Of a DNA stretch of 64,000 bases, positions 1 to 7,039 are shown piece by piece. Numbering within the stretch: the first letter of the stretch is position 1; each line of letters opens with the position of its first letter. The DNA comes from Rikenellaceae bacterium (GTDB lineage Bacteria > Bacteroidota > Bacteroidia > Bacteroidales > Rikenellaceae): the NCBI GenBank assembly GCA_015059715.1, contig SUZV01000004.1, positions 1 through 64,000 on the forward strand, written 5' to 3'. The translations under genes were made by a program, and so were the position numbers. The notes under the pieces are model-generated. The model was not told the DNA's origin and did no database searches. It saw nothing but the letters and a program-made list of their open reading frames with translations.

Positions 1-2
1 GT

Positions 3-95
3 AGATTAATAAGTTATAGCACGGGTGAATACAAAATAACATTCGAAAGATTCTATGATCGCTATTTACGATTTGATAAATCGTGTGGATATTAA
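3..95 (+). CDS. C-terminal end of an upstream gene (partial)
   Basis: An open frame runs from the window edge to a TAA at 93-95 and encodes about 30 residues ending in FDKSCGY. The gene begins outside the window. The composition (aromatic, charged, no rare runs) is compatible with a real C-terminus, but no family can be named from 30 residues. The next gene starts 25 bp downstream on the same strand, so the two could be co-transcribed. Confidence 0.35.
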   Translation, partial: RLISYSTGEYKITFERFYDRYLRFDKSCGY

Positions 96-120
96 AATAT
101 AAGAGTAAACAGGCGACAAT

Positions 121-882
121 ATGAAGATAACAACCATATATTTTAGTGCCACCTACACCACCAAGCGTGTGGTCGAGGCAGTGGCAAAAAACCTCTCCGA
201 CGAGATTACAGCCTACGATATAACCAACGAAGCATCAACCGACGCGGTCGCAATCCCTGCCGACGAACTTGTCGTTGTCGGCATGCCTGTATATGCAGGT
301 CGTGTACCAGCGATGGCAGCGGAGCGTCTGCGACGTTTTCGGGGTGACAATACCCCTGCAGTGGTCGTGGCCGTCTATGGCAATCGCCACTATGACGATG
401 CCGTTTTGGAGTTGCACGACCTGATGACCGAGCAAGGGTTCCGCACCGTATCAGCAGCTGCTCTCATTGCCCAACACTCCATCTTCCCGAAGGTTGGCAA
501 GGCTCGTCCTGACGCGGAGGATATGGCTGATATTAAGCTCTTTGCAGAGAGGAGTGCCGAATTGATTGCAAAAGGTTTTGGCAAGATATCACTCCCAGGC
601 AACCGACCCTATAAAGTGCCTGGCGGAATACCAATTTGGCCCACTGCATCGAAGAAATGTGCTGCCTGCGGAGCGTGTGCTCGACTATGCCCGACTGGCG
701 CAATAGACCCCACCTCGCCAAAGAGCGTGGATAAAACGAAGTGCATCAAGTGTGGTCGCTGTATTGTGGTCTGCCCCACAAAAGCACGCCGCTTCTACGG
801 CATAAAATACTCCCTCGCAGCAGCTCGTTTCAACTCCGCCTTCGCCACCCACCGAGCGAACGAGATGTGGTTTGCGGAGTAG
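121..882 (+). CDS. EFR1-type flavodoxin/ferredoxin fusion
   Basis: This 253-residue protein joins an N-terminal flavodoxin-like domain (about 1-150, starting KITTIYFSATYTTKRV, a phosphate-loop-like FMN segment) to a C-terminal ferredoxin domain with two 4Fe-4S clusters. The cluster motifs are CAACGACARLCP near residue 180 and CIKCGRCIVVCP near residue 211. The layout matches the EFR1 family ferredoxins of anaerobes, presumed cytoplasmic electron carriers that pass electrons between FMN and iron-sulfur centres. The natural partner is unknown. A second flavodoxin-type gene follows 44 bp downstream on the same strand, so a small redox operon is likely. No signal peptide is seen. Confidence 0.88.
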   Translation: MKITTIYFSATYTTKRVVEAVAKNLSDEITAYDITNEASTDAVAIPADELVVVGMPVYAGRVPAMAAERLRRFRGDNTPAVVVAVYGNRHYDDAVLELHDLMTEQGFRTVSAAALIAQHSIFPKVGKARPDAEDMADIKLFAERSAELIAKGFGKISLPGNRPYKVPGGIPIWPTASKKCAACGACARLCPTGAIDPTSPKSVDKTKCIKCGRCIVVCPTKARRFYGIKYSLAAARFNSAFATHRANEMWFAE

Positions 883-926
883 TGTGGCGAGAAAATTGGA
901 TGTAGACGAAATAAAAACATTGCGAT

Positions 927-1559
927 ATGAAAAAGATTGTGATTGTAGATGGTGGTCCGCGAAGGGATATGAACACTGCGCAGTTGTTGCTGCGAGTTGC
1001 CGAGGGGGCGAAGTCGGTTGGTGAGGATGTTGAGGTAAAGACAGTGCGACTCTACGACTTTGATTATAAGGGTTGTATGTCGTGTATGGCTTGCAAACTC
1101 AAAGGCAAGGCTTCGAACATCTGCCGCTTTCGGGATGCACTCTCGCCCCTCTTGGACGATATTGCCGAGGCTGACGGCTTGGTGCTCGGCTCACCCATCT
1201 ATTTCGGTGAGGTGACGGGCAAGATGCGTGCCTTCTTGGAGCGTTTAGCGTTCCCGTGGCTCTCGTACAACGATTATAGTCTGACCGCGCCAAAGCGTAT
1301 GCCTGTGGTGCTTGTCGAGACGATGAACGGCACGCCCGAGCGCAACAATAGCAACCATTTCGGCACGATGGAGTGGTGCCTCACAACAGCCCTCGGTGAG
1401 CCTGAACGTATCATCGGCTACAACACTTGCCAGGTGGCTAAATACGACAATTACGAACTCGGCAGCTTCTCCGAGGAGGCGAAGCACGCTTGGCGCGATG
1501 CCCATTGGGAGGAGGACCTGCAACGGGCGTACGATGCCGGTCGCAAGATGGCGAAGTGA
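927..1559 (+). CDS. Flavodoxin family / NADPH-dependent FMN reductase-like protein
   Basis: This 210-residue cytoplasmic protein has the flavodoxin-like fold of the FMN reductase/WrbA-like group. The start KKIVIVDGGPRRDMNTA is the FMN-binding loop. GCMSCMACK near residue 50 is the cysteine pattern typical of the iron-sulfur flavoprotein-like subgroup, and LVLGSPIYFGEVTGKM is the second flavin loop. Its electron donor and acceptor cannot be read from sequence. It lies just downstream of the EFR1 gene and probably shares its transcript. The first bases of a dispersed inverted-repeat element overlap its stop codon, so the element supplies the 3' end of this mRNA. Confidence 0.85.
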   Translation: MKKIVIVDGGPRRDMNTAQLLLRVAEGAKSVGEDVEVKTVRLYDFDYKGCMSCMACKLKGKASNICRFRDALSPLLDDIAEADGLVLGSPIYFGEVTGKMRAFLERLAFPWLSYNDYSLTAPKRMPVVLVETMNGTPERNNSNHFGTMEWCLTTALGEPERIIGYNTCQVAKYDNYELGSFSEEAKHAWRDAHWEEDLQRAYDAGRKMAK

Positions 1560-1678
1560 GAGTGAATAAAAAGTCTATTTTGTCGTTATGCTCGCCCTCA
1601 AAATGCTCATTTACACCTGAGTAAACTCCGCTTTTTCGGGCTTCGCAGGCCTAAAACTACCTCTTTTTATTCACTCTC
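1558..1678 (+). repeat. Dispersed ~120-bp inverted-end element, copy A
   Basis: The element begins with GAGAGTGAATAAAAAG (1558-1573) and ends with its perfect reverse complement (1663-1678). The interior carries GTCGTTATGCTCGCCCTCAA and a small GGCTTCGCAGGCC palindrome. Nearly the same sequence recurs at 13211-13330 (inverted), 45127-45246 (same orientation) and 56198-56505 (inverted, enlarged). It has no coding capacity. It could be a MITE-like non-autonomous element or a REP-like transcription-end element. The paired ends followed by T-rich sequence could also act as a bidirectional terminator. Confidence 0.85.
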
Positions 1679-1708
1679 CCAAAGTGGTGGTGGTCGCGAT
1701 TATGGGAT

Positions 1709-1740
1709 AGAGAGAAAAAGTTTCGGCTTTTTCTCTCTTT
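1709..1740 (+). terminator. Intrinsic terminator
   Basis: A perfect 12-bp stem (AGAGAGAAAAAG pairing with CTTTTTCTCTCT) encloses the loop TTTCGG and is followed by TTTATT. It lies downstream of the two redox genes and of repeat copy A, so it probably ends that transcript. Confidence 0.75.
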
Positions 1741-2045
1741 TATTGCCGATTTATTTTCGTGCGTCAATTCTGCGGCACTATGCAGCGAGCAAACAATCGC
1801 CACCAACACCCTTGCGCCATTGAATATAAGCACCTTGCACGGCCTTCTAAACTTCCACGTATAATTTGCGCAGCTATTTGTAGTTAGACTATTATTGGAG
1901 TAGGATTTTTTTGCTTTTTTTATTCGTATTGCAGCAATATCATCTTGCCCTCCAGAGTACTTATACACAATTTTTTCTCCCCTATTGCGTTGTAAGTGAG
2001 GGCACCACAAAGGAGATTAAATCTATTAAATATCTATTAGAAATT
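1741..2045. other. Gene-free stretch between terminator and broken lipoprotein gene
   Basis: About 300 bp of AT-rich sequence. I see no convincing ORF, RNA or perfect promoter. A minus-strand frame exists here but has unlikely composition and overlaps repeat copy A. Confidence 0.5.
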
Positions 2046-2713
2046 ATGAGACAATGCTTTGTAATTTGTGCGATTATGCTGCTTGCATCTTGTCGTAGCA
2101 ATATAGATAATCAGTTTACAATTGATGGATGCATTGATGGGGCAGAAGAGGGCGAAATGATATGCTTATCATATCCTATCAAGCAGGGAGAAATATGGAA
2201 ATGGCAGTACGACACAACCTACATTAGCGAAGAACGCTTTTGCTTCAGAGGCTGCGTTGATGACCTACGAGCGGCATCGCTCTCATTTCCAAATATGGAC
2301 TACGTGAATCTTTATATAGAACCTGCAAGGATTGCATTTAAATCAAAGCGCAACGCTCTATACGATTACACGCTGCAAGGATTGTCTGTCGATAATGAGT
2401 TGGCGGAGTATCGTAACACATTTGGTGAGTTGGAGCGCGAATTATGGAGCAACCATCACTTGCTACAGCGCAAAAATGAGGAGTGGATAGCTGCATACAA
2501 TAGTGGCGCAGAGGATTATCAGGAGCCTATGGCTGAGTTTTATGCCCTTGTCGCAGAGCATCGCACAATGAATCATCGTTGGACTTCACTGGCTGCTGAG
2601 TTTGTGCAGGCACACCCCCAAGTGTATATTTAGACCTTGAGAGTGAGGAGCAAGAGTTCTACCATCAACTTCTTAACGAGGATATACCCTATCGCCCATA
2701 TCGGGCCAAATAG
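2046..2713 (+). pseudogene. DUF4369-type lipoprotein, broken and truncated
   Basis: The ATG at 2046 starts a lipoprotein signal peptide (MRQCFVICAIMLLASC, lipobox LASC), so the longer upstream frame is not used. The body (FTIDGCIDGAEEGEMICLSY...) resembles DUF4369, the N-terminal domain of Bacteroidota thioredoxin/TlpA-like lipoproteins. The frame stops at 2631-2633 after 195 residues, just after EFVQAHPQVYI, where relatives continue into a linker and thioredoxin domain. A coding-like stretch, LDLESEEQEFYHQLLNEDIP, continues in another frame from 2630 to the TAG at 2711. A frameshift and loss of the thioredoxin part are therefore likely. The N-terminal piece could still be made as a short lipoprotein. 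Confidence 0.6.
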
Positions 2714-2838
2714 TCAAAAGACAACAAAAGACAACGGCTAAATGAGTCGTTAACTACCATTTTATTTGTATCTTTGTCATAAGCAACAGTCCTGCAAAAA
2801 AAATGGCAGGTTTGGGTGTTTTTATTGTTTTTTTTTAC

Positions 2839-2846
2839 TACATTTG
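2839..2846 (+). promoter_or_regulatory. Bacteroidota -7 box for the ncRNA
   Basis: TACATTTG fits the TAnnTTTG -7 consensus and predicts transcription starting near 2852. A second match, TATCTTTG, lies at 2769-2776 and could drive a longer transcript. Confidence 0.55.
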
Positions 2847-2851
2847 TGAAA

Positions 2852-3060
2852 ATAAACGATAAACACGCAAGTGTTTGTCCATCTCGCTGATGAACCTAGG
2901 AAATTCATTTACGGTAAGAGAGGACGAACCCTGCTGCGCGTTCGTATGTGTCTTTCGACATGTACGGTCATAGCGTGGGCTGTTGCTTTTTCTTCTTACC
3001 ACAGGTTTTCCTAGGACCTATCAGCGGAGATTAAGTAATTAGTCTGCGCTTCTTTTTTTG
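2852..3060 (+). ncRNA. Structured small RNA, 6S-like candidate
   Basis: About 210 nt lie between a -7 box and an intrinsic terminator and contain no ORF. Distant segments pair into one long rod. CTCGCTGAT (2881-2890 region) pairs with ATCAGCGGAG near 3020, CCTAGGAAA with TTTCCTAGG, and GGTAAGA with TCTTACC. The open centre holds a local hairpin ACGAAC/GTTCGT. A small 5' hairpin AAACAC-gcaa-GTGTTT precedes the rod. A long, interrupted rod with a central bubble and own promoter is how 6S RNA, the RNA polymerase inhibitor, is built, and a Bacteroidota form (6S-Flavo) is known. I cannot confirm family membership by eye. It could be a different conserved RNA or a leader of the downstream gene. Confidence 0.5.
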
Positions 3061-3061
3061 T
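3022..3061 (+). terminator. Intrinsic terminator of the ncRNA
   Basis: GCGGAGATTAA pairs with TTAGTCTGCGC (one mismatch, one G-U) around the loop GTAA and is followed by TTCTTTTTTT. Its left arm overlaps the closing strand of the ncRNA rod, so the terminator and the rod's outer stem are partly alternative. Confidence 0.7.
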
Positions 3062-3121
3062 ACCCCGAAACGCAGCAAGTATTAACCCGAACTTATTGTT
3101 CAACTGAAAGATAGACAAATT

Positions 3122-4015
3122 ATGGCAAGCAAAGTAAGAGTTTATGGTAAGGCACAAAACCGTACCGCATTGGGTATTGCACACGCCTATATGGTGATGT
3201 ACCCACAGGCAACATTGGAGGATTTGCGCAAGGCTTTTCCAAATGAGTTAAACCCTGATAGTGGCGTGAAGGAGAACTTCGTTTATGCCGATGATAAGGG
3301 CACAACTGCTGATTGGGACGGCTACTTCAAAGCAGAGGACGAGTTGCTTTTGATGGGCGACGGCAAGAGGGTGTCGATTGTGAAGATGTGGACCAAGCCA
3401 AGTTTTGAGCGTATGGTTTCGCACGCAAAGTTGTACGATATCGAGATTGCAAAGTTCGAAGCCGCTGACAAGGGCGGTAAGAAGGGCGGTTTCCGCTTGG
3501 AGTACCTCAACGGCTATGTACCACCGGTACCTGCAAAGAAGAGGTCGTTGTGGTGGGTATGGTTGCTCCTGCTCCTTTTGGTGGGTGGTGTAGTAGCATT
3601 CTTCGCATTGCGCAAGCCGCAGGTTGTCGAGGTTGAGAAGGTCGTGGAGGTCGAGAAGATTGTCTATGTTGATCGCATTGAGGAGATCGAGAAGAACTTC
3701 AACGCTGCAAAGTTTGAGCAGGGCAAGGCAGAGTTATCGGAGGATGCAAAGTTTGTGTTGCACGACCTTGCAAAGGAGATGCAGAAGCACCCAGAGGTAA
3801 AGTTGCAGATCGTAGGTCATACCTCGGCAGAGGGCGACGTAGAGGTAAATCAGAAGTTGTCGGAGGCTCGCGCACAGGCGGCGGTAGATTTCTTGGTTGG
3901 ACACGGCGGTATTGCAGTTGAGCGTTTGGAGGCTGTCGGCAAGGGTTCAAGCGAGCCACTTGATGAGAGCAACCCAGAAGTTAATCGTCGCACCGAGTTT
4001 ATCATTGTTGAGTAA
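3122..4015 (+). CDS. Inner-membrane anchored OmpA-domain protein with cytoplasmic N-domain
   Basis: The 297-residue protein has three parts. Residues 1-135 form a soluble domain without a signal peptide (starts SKVRVYGKAQNRTALGIAHAY), which I do not recognise. A single membrane span follows at about 141-163 (WWVWLLLLLLVGGVVAFFAL). A V/E-rich spacer (VEVEKVVEVEKIVYVDR) then leads to an OmpA-like peptidoglycan-binding domain (about 195-297, motifs IVGHTSAEGDVEVN and LSEARAQAAVDFL, ending VNRRTEF). The topology implies a cytoplasmic sensor or effector domain tethered to the cell wall from the inner membrane. It leads a co-directional cluster of small unknown proteins, with 26 bp to the next gene. 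Confidence 0.8.
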   Translation: MASKVRVYGKAQNRTALGIAHAYMVMYPQATLEDLRKAFPNELNPDSGVKENFVYADDKGTTADWDGYFKAEDELLLMGDGKRVSIVKMWTKPSFERMVSHAKLYDIEIAKFEAADKGGKKGGFRLEYLNGYVPPVPAKKRSLWWVWLLLLLLVGGVVAFFALRKPQVVEVEKVVEVEKIVYVDRIEEIEKNFNAAKFEQGKAELSEDAKFVLHDLAKEMQKHPEVKLQIVGHTSAEGDVEVNQKLSEARAQAAVDFLVGHGGIAVERLEAVGKGSSEPLDESNPEVNRRTEFIIVE

Positions 4016-4041
4016 TAAACTTTTAATACATATAATATATT

Positions 4042-4404
4042 ATGGGTCTTTTGAACAATTTGATGGATAAATTCAAGAATGCAGAATTTACCGTTGCACC
4101 TAACAAGAAACTCAAGACTATTTCAACCGATTTTAAGAAGGCATTTAACCTTTCGCTTGTATTCTATAAGGGGGCGCAGATTGCCGATGGCGAGCTGACC
4201 CTTGCTGCCTTGAACAAAAAGACCACCAAGGATGTGAAGACCACAGCCAATGGTTTGAAGATTAAGGCGAGTATGAAGGTTGGCGATGCCGAGAAACTCT
4301 TCGACAAGAACTTCGGTGTAACTGTGCAGATTAAGGATGCCGAGGGCAAGAAGCTCGTTCCAAACGAGATTACCCTTGGTCAGGCAGCCCGTGGAGAGTA
4401 TTAA
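4042..4404 (+). CDS. Small conserved protein, paralogue 1 (internal duplication)
   Basis: This 120-residue soluble protein belongs to no family I recognise. It is clearly related to the gene at 5105: both have an [IV]KT-x6-FKK-x-F segment, then a beta-like stretch, then TLAAL. Within the protein the pattern appears twice: FKKAFNLSLVFYKG...ELTLAAL and FDKNFGVTVQIKDAEG...EITLGQA. This suggests two tandem units of about 40 residues. It lies 26 bp after the OmpA-domain gene and 3 bp before the nuclease-like gene, so translational coupling is likely. Confidence 0.75.
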   Translation: MGLLNNLMDKFKNAEFTVAPNKKLKTISTDFKKAFNLSLVFYKGAQIADGELTLAALNKKTTKDVKTTANGLKIKASMKVGDAEKLFDKNFGVTVQIKDAEGKKLVPNEITLGQAARGEY

Positions 4405-4407
4405 ACA

Positions 4408-5074
4408 ATGACTACGCTAATTGACATAGTTCGCAATGATGTATTCGCGTTCTTGGAGAGCAACAATGAGTTGCTCTTCAATGAGCGTGATTTTCAGATG
4501 CACCTCGCCACTTGGTTGCGTAACTCCACCAATCACTACGACGATGTGGATGTGGAGTACTATGTGCCACGCCAAGAACTCGATAACTACATTTGGGAGA
4601 GCGAACTTCGCCTCGATATTGTGGTAAAAAAAGATGGCGAGTATTGCCCCATAGAGTTGAAATACAAGACCCGAAAGGTAGCGCGTAAAATCTCTCGCTT
4701 TGATGAAGATTTAACAAGCAATGTTGTCGTAATGAAAAATCAAGGCGCACAGGATTTGGGTATGTACGACTTTTGGAAAGATGTTCGTCGTGTGGAGTTG
4801 GTACGCAACCGATTTGAGCGAGTGAAGGGGGGGGTTGGCTGTATTTGTTACCAATGATGGATTTTATACAAAAGGCAGTAAAGAGTCCTCAAACAACTAC
4901 CTCTTCGGTATGGCTGGTGAGGCCGCTCGCTCAACAAAGAAGCATTGGGCAAACCCCGAAAGCACTTGTGCCAAAACACACCCGAACTTTGAAGTTGAGA
5001 GGGAGTACAGCATTGAGTGGCGTACAAGAGAGATTGACAAAGTAGAATTTTATTACTGCATAGTAACAATTTAA
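4408..5074 (+). pseudogene. PD-(D/E)XK nuclease-like protein, frameshifted at a G8 tract
   Basis: The frame from ATG 4408 gives 149 residues ending with an unnatural tail (VGCICYQ). The natural continuation, LAVFVTNDGFYTKGSKESSN, lies in the next frame from 4835 to a stop at 5074. The switch falls on eight consecutive G (4827-4834). Seven G would give one 221-residue protein. The motif RLDIVVKKDGEYCPIELKYK has the D...ExK spacing of PD-(D/E)XK phosphodiesterases, preceded by an N-terminal helix rich in acidic residues. Function is otherwise unknown. It sits between the two paralogous small genes. The G8 may be a phase-variable switch, a fixed mutation or a sequencing error. Confidence 0.7.
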
Positions 5075-5104
5075 CAATTATTAATCATTAAAAACTAAAA
5101 GATT

Positions 5105-5416
5105 ATGGCAGATTTTAAGTTGGATGGCCGTATGAAGGTAAAGACCTTGAAGGCTAATTTTAAGAAAGAGTTTGGTGCATCGTTGCGCGTTTACACAACT
5201 GTTGCTTGCAAGACTCCCGCTGATGATGAGAAGACATTGGCAGCACTCCGTGCAGAGGGTTATAAGGGTGGTGAGCTCGTTGTTGGTGGTAACCTCCGCG
5301 TTGGTAACTTCGAGAAGAAGATTGCCGAGATGTACGGTATCGGTGTTCAGGTTGCTAACGCTGACGATACTAAGTTGGCTGACAACAGCGCAACCTTGGT
5401 TGGCGCAGGCAAATAA
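5105..5416 (+). CDS. Small conserved protein, paralogue 2 (internal duplication)
   Basis: This 103-residue soluble protein of unknown function is a paralogue of the product at 4042. Shared features are VKTLKANFKKEFGASLRVY followed by TLAAL, and a second unit KKIAEMYGIGVQVANADD followed by the SATLVGAG end, matching FDKNFGVTVQIKDAEG and EITLGQA in the other copy. It lies 30 bp after the nuclease-like gene. The small size, even charge and two-unit pattern suggest a compact structural or adaptor domain. No catalytic motif is visible. Confidence 0.75.
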   Translation: MADFKLDGRMKVKTLKANFKKEFGASLRVYTTVACKTPADDEKTLAALRAEGYKGGELVVGGNLRVGNFEKKIAEMYGIGVQVANADDTKLADNSATLVGAGK

Positions 5417-5434
5417 TTGCCGACACCATTTTTA

Positions 5435-5464
5435 GGTATGTGGGGTTTGATCGCCCCACATACC
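5435..5464 (+). promoter_or_regulatory. Intercistronic stem-loop
   Basis: A perfect 11-bp stem (GGTATGTGGGG with CCCCACATACC) lies between paralogue 2 and the WG-repeat gene. No T-tract follows on either strand, so it is more likely an mRNA stability or processing hairpin than a full terminator. Confidence 0.45.
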
Positions 5465-5489
5465 ACAAAAACCTTAAAACTTTACTACT

Positions 5490-5978
5490 ATGGCAAAGAC
5501 TACTACAACTACGAAGAAGGCCGCTGCAACTAAGGCTTCCGTAGCAAAGAAACTATCATCAAAAGAGATTTTGGCTATGCTGAAAGAGAAATATGATGAA
5601 GTGTTTGATGATGGTGGTGTATTTAGTATAAAAAAGGGTGGCAAGTGGGGTTTTGCAGATGCCAAAGGCGAAATTAAGATTAAGCCAACATATACTGGTA
5701 TAGAAGAAGAGTGGATCGAAGATATTATCACAACTTGGAATGCAAGTGGTATAGGTTTCGTAAACAAGCAACTTAAAGAGATTGTTAAACCTCAATTTCG
5801 CTCTGCGACCCCCTTCCGTAAAGGTTTTGCTGCAGCCCAACATAAGAGTGGCAAATGGGGCATTATCGATAATAAAGGCAAAACTGTTGTCCCCTTCGTA
5901 TTCGATAATATAATGCACTCCTCAAATGGTAAAATGGAGGCAACGATAGGAACATTTAAGTTTACAACAAAATTGTAA
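5490..5978 (+). CDS. WG-repeat protein with histone-like N-terminal tail
   Basis: This 162-residue protein starts with a low-complexity basic Thr/Ala/Lys tail (MAKTTTTTKKAAATKASVAKK) and then carries WG (beta-repeat) units: GGKWGFADAKGEIKIKPTY, GIGFVNKQLKEIVKPQF and SGKWGIIDNKGKTVVPFVF. WG repeats are thought to bind proteins or sugars; the partner is unknown. No signal peptide is present. After the TAA at 5976 the same frame stays coding-like for 18 more codons (SIGGDGLWTFFGISGERDN) to TGA at 6051-6053, so the C-terminus may have been shortened by a nonsense change. It belongs to the same co-directional cluster. Confidence 0.72.
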   Translation: MAKTTTTTKKAAATKASVAKKLSSKEILAMLKEKYDEVFDDGGVFSIKKGGKWGFADAKGEIKIKPTYTGIEEEWIEDIITTWNASGIGFVNKQLKEIVKPQFRSATPFRKGFAAAQHKSGKWGIIDNKGKTVVPFVFDNIMHSSNGKMEATIGTFKFTTKL

Positions 5979-6094
5979 TATCTGCATTGGCAGAGCATTG
6001 GCGGTGATGGGCTCTGGACATTCTTCGGTATATCTGGCGAGCGTGATAATTGACAAAATGTAACAGAGTATATCACTGATAAAAATATTGCATT

Positions 6095-6262
6095 ATGAAG
6101 ATTCCAGGATTATCATTTTCGCTTAAGCGTGCCTTAGGCATCAGTGGGTTGAAGACCAAGATTGCCCGTAAAGTCGGTGTTCCAACCACCAAGCAAGGCT
6201 TGGAACGTAAGATTGGTGGTGCGATACTCAAAGGCTTGTTTGGCGGTAAGAAGAAAAAATAG
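6095..6262 (+). CDS. 55-residue very basic small protein
   Basis: The ATG at 6095 opens a 55-residue frame ending in TAG at 6260-6262: MKIPGLSFSLKRALGISGLK, then TKIARKVGVPTTKQGLERK, then a GGAILKGLFGGKKKK tail. About a quarter of residues are Lys/Arg, with hydrophobic spacing that could form amphipathic helices. It is too short for most gene finders. Its placement at the end of the OmpA/paralogue/nuclease/WG cluster suggests a member of the same unit. A nucleic-acid-binding or membrane-active role is possible but not shown. Confidence 0.6.
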   Translation: MKIPGLSFSLKRALGISGLKTKIARKVGVPTTKQGLERKIGGAILKGLFGGKKKK

Positions 6263-6393
6263 ATATTATTCTTAAGGAGTATTACACGAAGAGGCTTATA
6301 TGTCTTTGTGTCGATATATCCAAAGAGCGCGAGGCTAAGAAGCGCGATAATGAGCGTTATGCCACTATCTATGTGCCGAGGCTGTGGGAGTAG
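6250..6393 (+). other. Coding-like remnant without start codon
   Basis: An open frame without an ATG runs to TAG at 6391-6393 and reads ILKEYYTKRLICLCVDISKE and then REAKKRDNERYATIYVPRLWE. The charged, non-random composition suggests the decayed end of a gene or a frameshifted extension of the neighbouring small gene. I assign no function. Confidence 0.3.
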
Positions 6394-6439
6394 TTCCAAC
6401 GACAGAGTATTACACAACAAAGTATAGCATACAATAATC

Positions 6440-7039
6440 GTGCGCAAGATCTTAATTACAGGTTTTGAACCATTTGGTGGTTATGTAGAAAACTCATCGT
6501 GGGAGGCGGCTAAAAAGGTTGCCTCCTTTGGTGTGTTTAATGTGGATATTGCCACCGAGTGCTTACCTGTGAGCTTTGTGCGCGCGCCAATGACTATACG
6601 CGAGGCAATATATAGACATACGCCCGACGTTGTGATTATGTTAGGGCAGTCGGCCACAGCAGACCGTATAAAGTTGGAGCGTGTAGCACTAAATATGATG
6701 GACTCGGCAATGGGTGACAACGATGGCGCAAAACCCGATGAAGAGCCTATAGACAAAGATGGTGCAACAGCACTGCTTACCTCGTTACCAATCAAAATAC
6801 TACGCTCGGCTATCGAGGCAAAGGGTATAAATGTGAAGATATCGAACTCGGCAGGGTTGTATGTGTGCAACCGCACCTACTACGAAGGGTTGCGTATATG
6901 TCGTGAAAGGGGTGCAAGAGCAATATTTGTACACTTGCCACTATACGAGGGGCAAAAGTCGCCCCATAGAGATAAAAAAACTATGCCACTGGGCGATATG
7001 TGCCGTGCAATACAAACTATAATTGAAGAGATAAAATGA
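6440..7039 (+). CDS. pcp: Pyroglutamyl-peptidase I
   Basis: This 199-residue cytoplasmic cysteine peptidase of family C15 removes N-terminal pyroglutamate from peptides. Family signatures are the start ILITGFEPFGGYVENSSWEA, the Glu segment KLERVALNMMD, the nucleophile segment SNSAGLYVCNRTYY (Cys), and AIFVHLP (His), giving the Glu/Cys/His set. Length is normal for the family. The start is GTG at 6440, directly before the conserved RKILITGFEPFGG. No in-frame ATG precedes that motif. The 3' end overlaps the start of the ion-channel gene (ATGA), so the two are translationally coupled. Confidence 0.93.
   Translation: MRKILITGFEPFGGYVENSSWEAAKKVASFGVFNVDIATECLPVSFVRAPMTIREAIYRHTPDVVIMLGQSATADRIKLERVALNMMDSAMGDNDGAKPDEEPIDKDGATALLTSLPIKILRSAIEAKGINVKISNSAGLYVCNRTYYEGLRICRERGARAIFVHLPLYEGQKSPHRDKKTMPLGDMCRAIQTIIEEIK

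Noticed and set aside
1657..2010. 117-residue minus-strand frame
   Set aside because: It overlaps repeat copy A and a terminator, and has random-looking composition and no family features.
4835..5074. Separate 79-residue gene starting at TTG
   Set aside because: It is the out-of-frame C-terminal half of the nuclease-like gene broken at the G8 tract.
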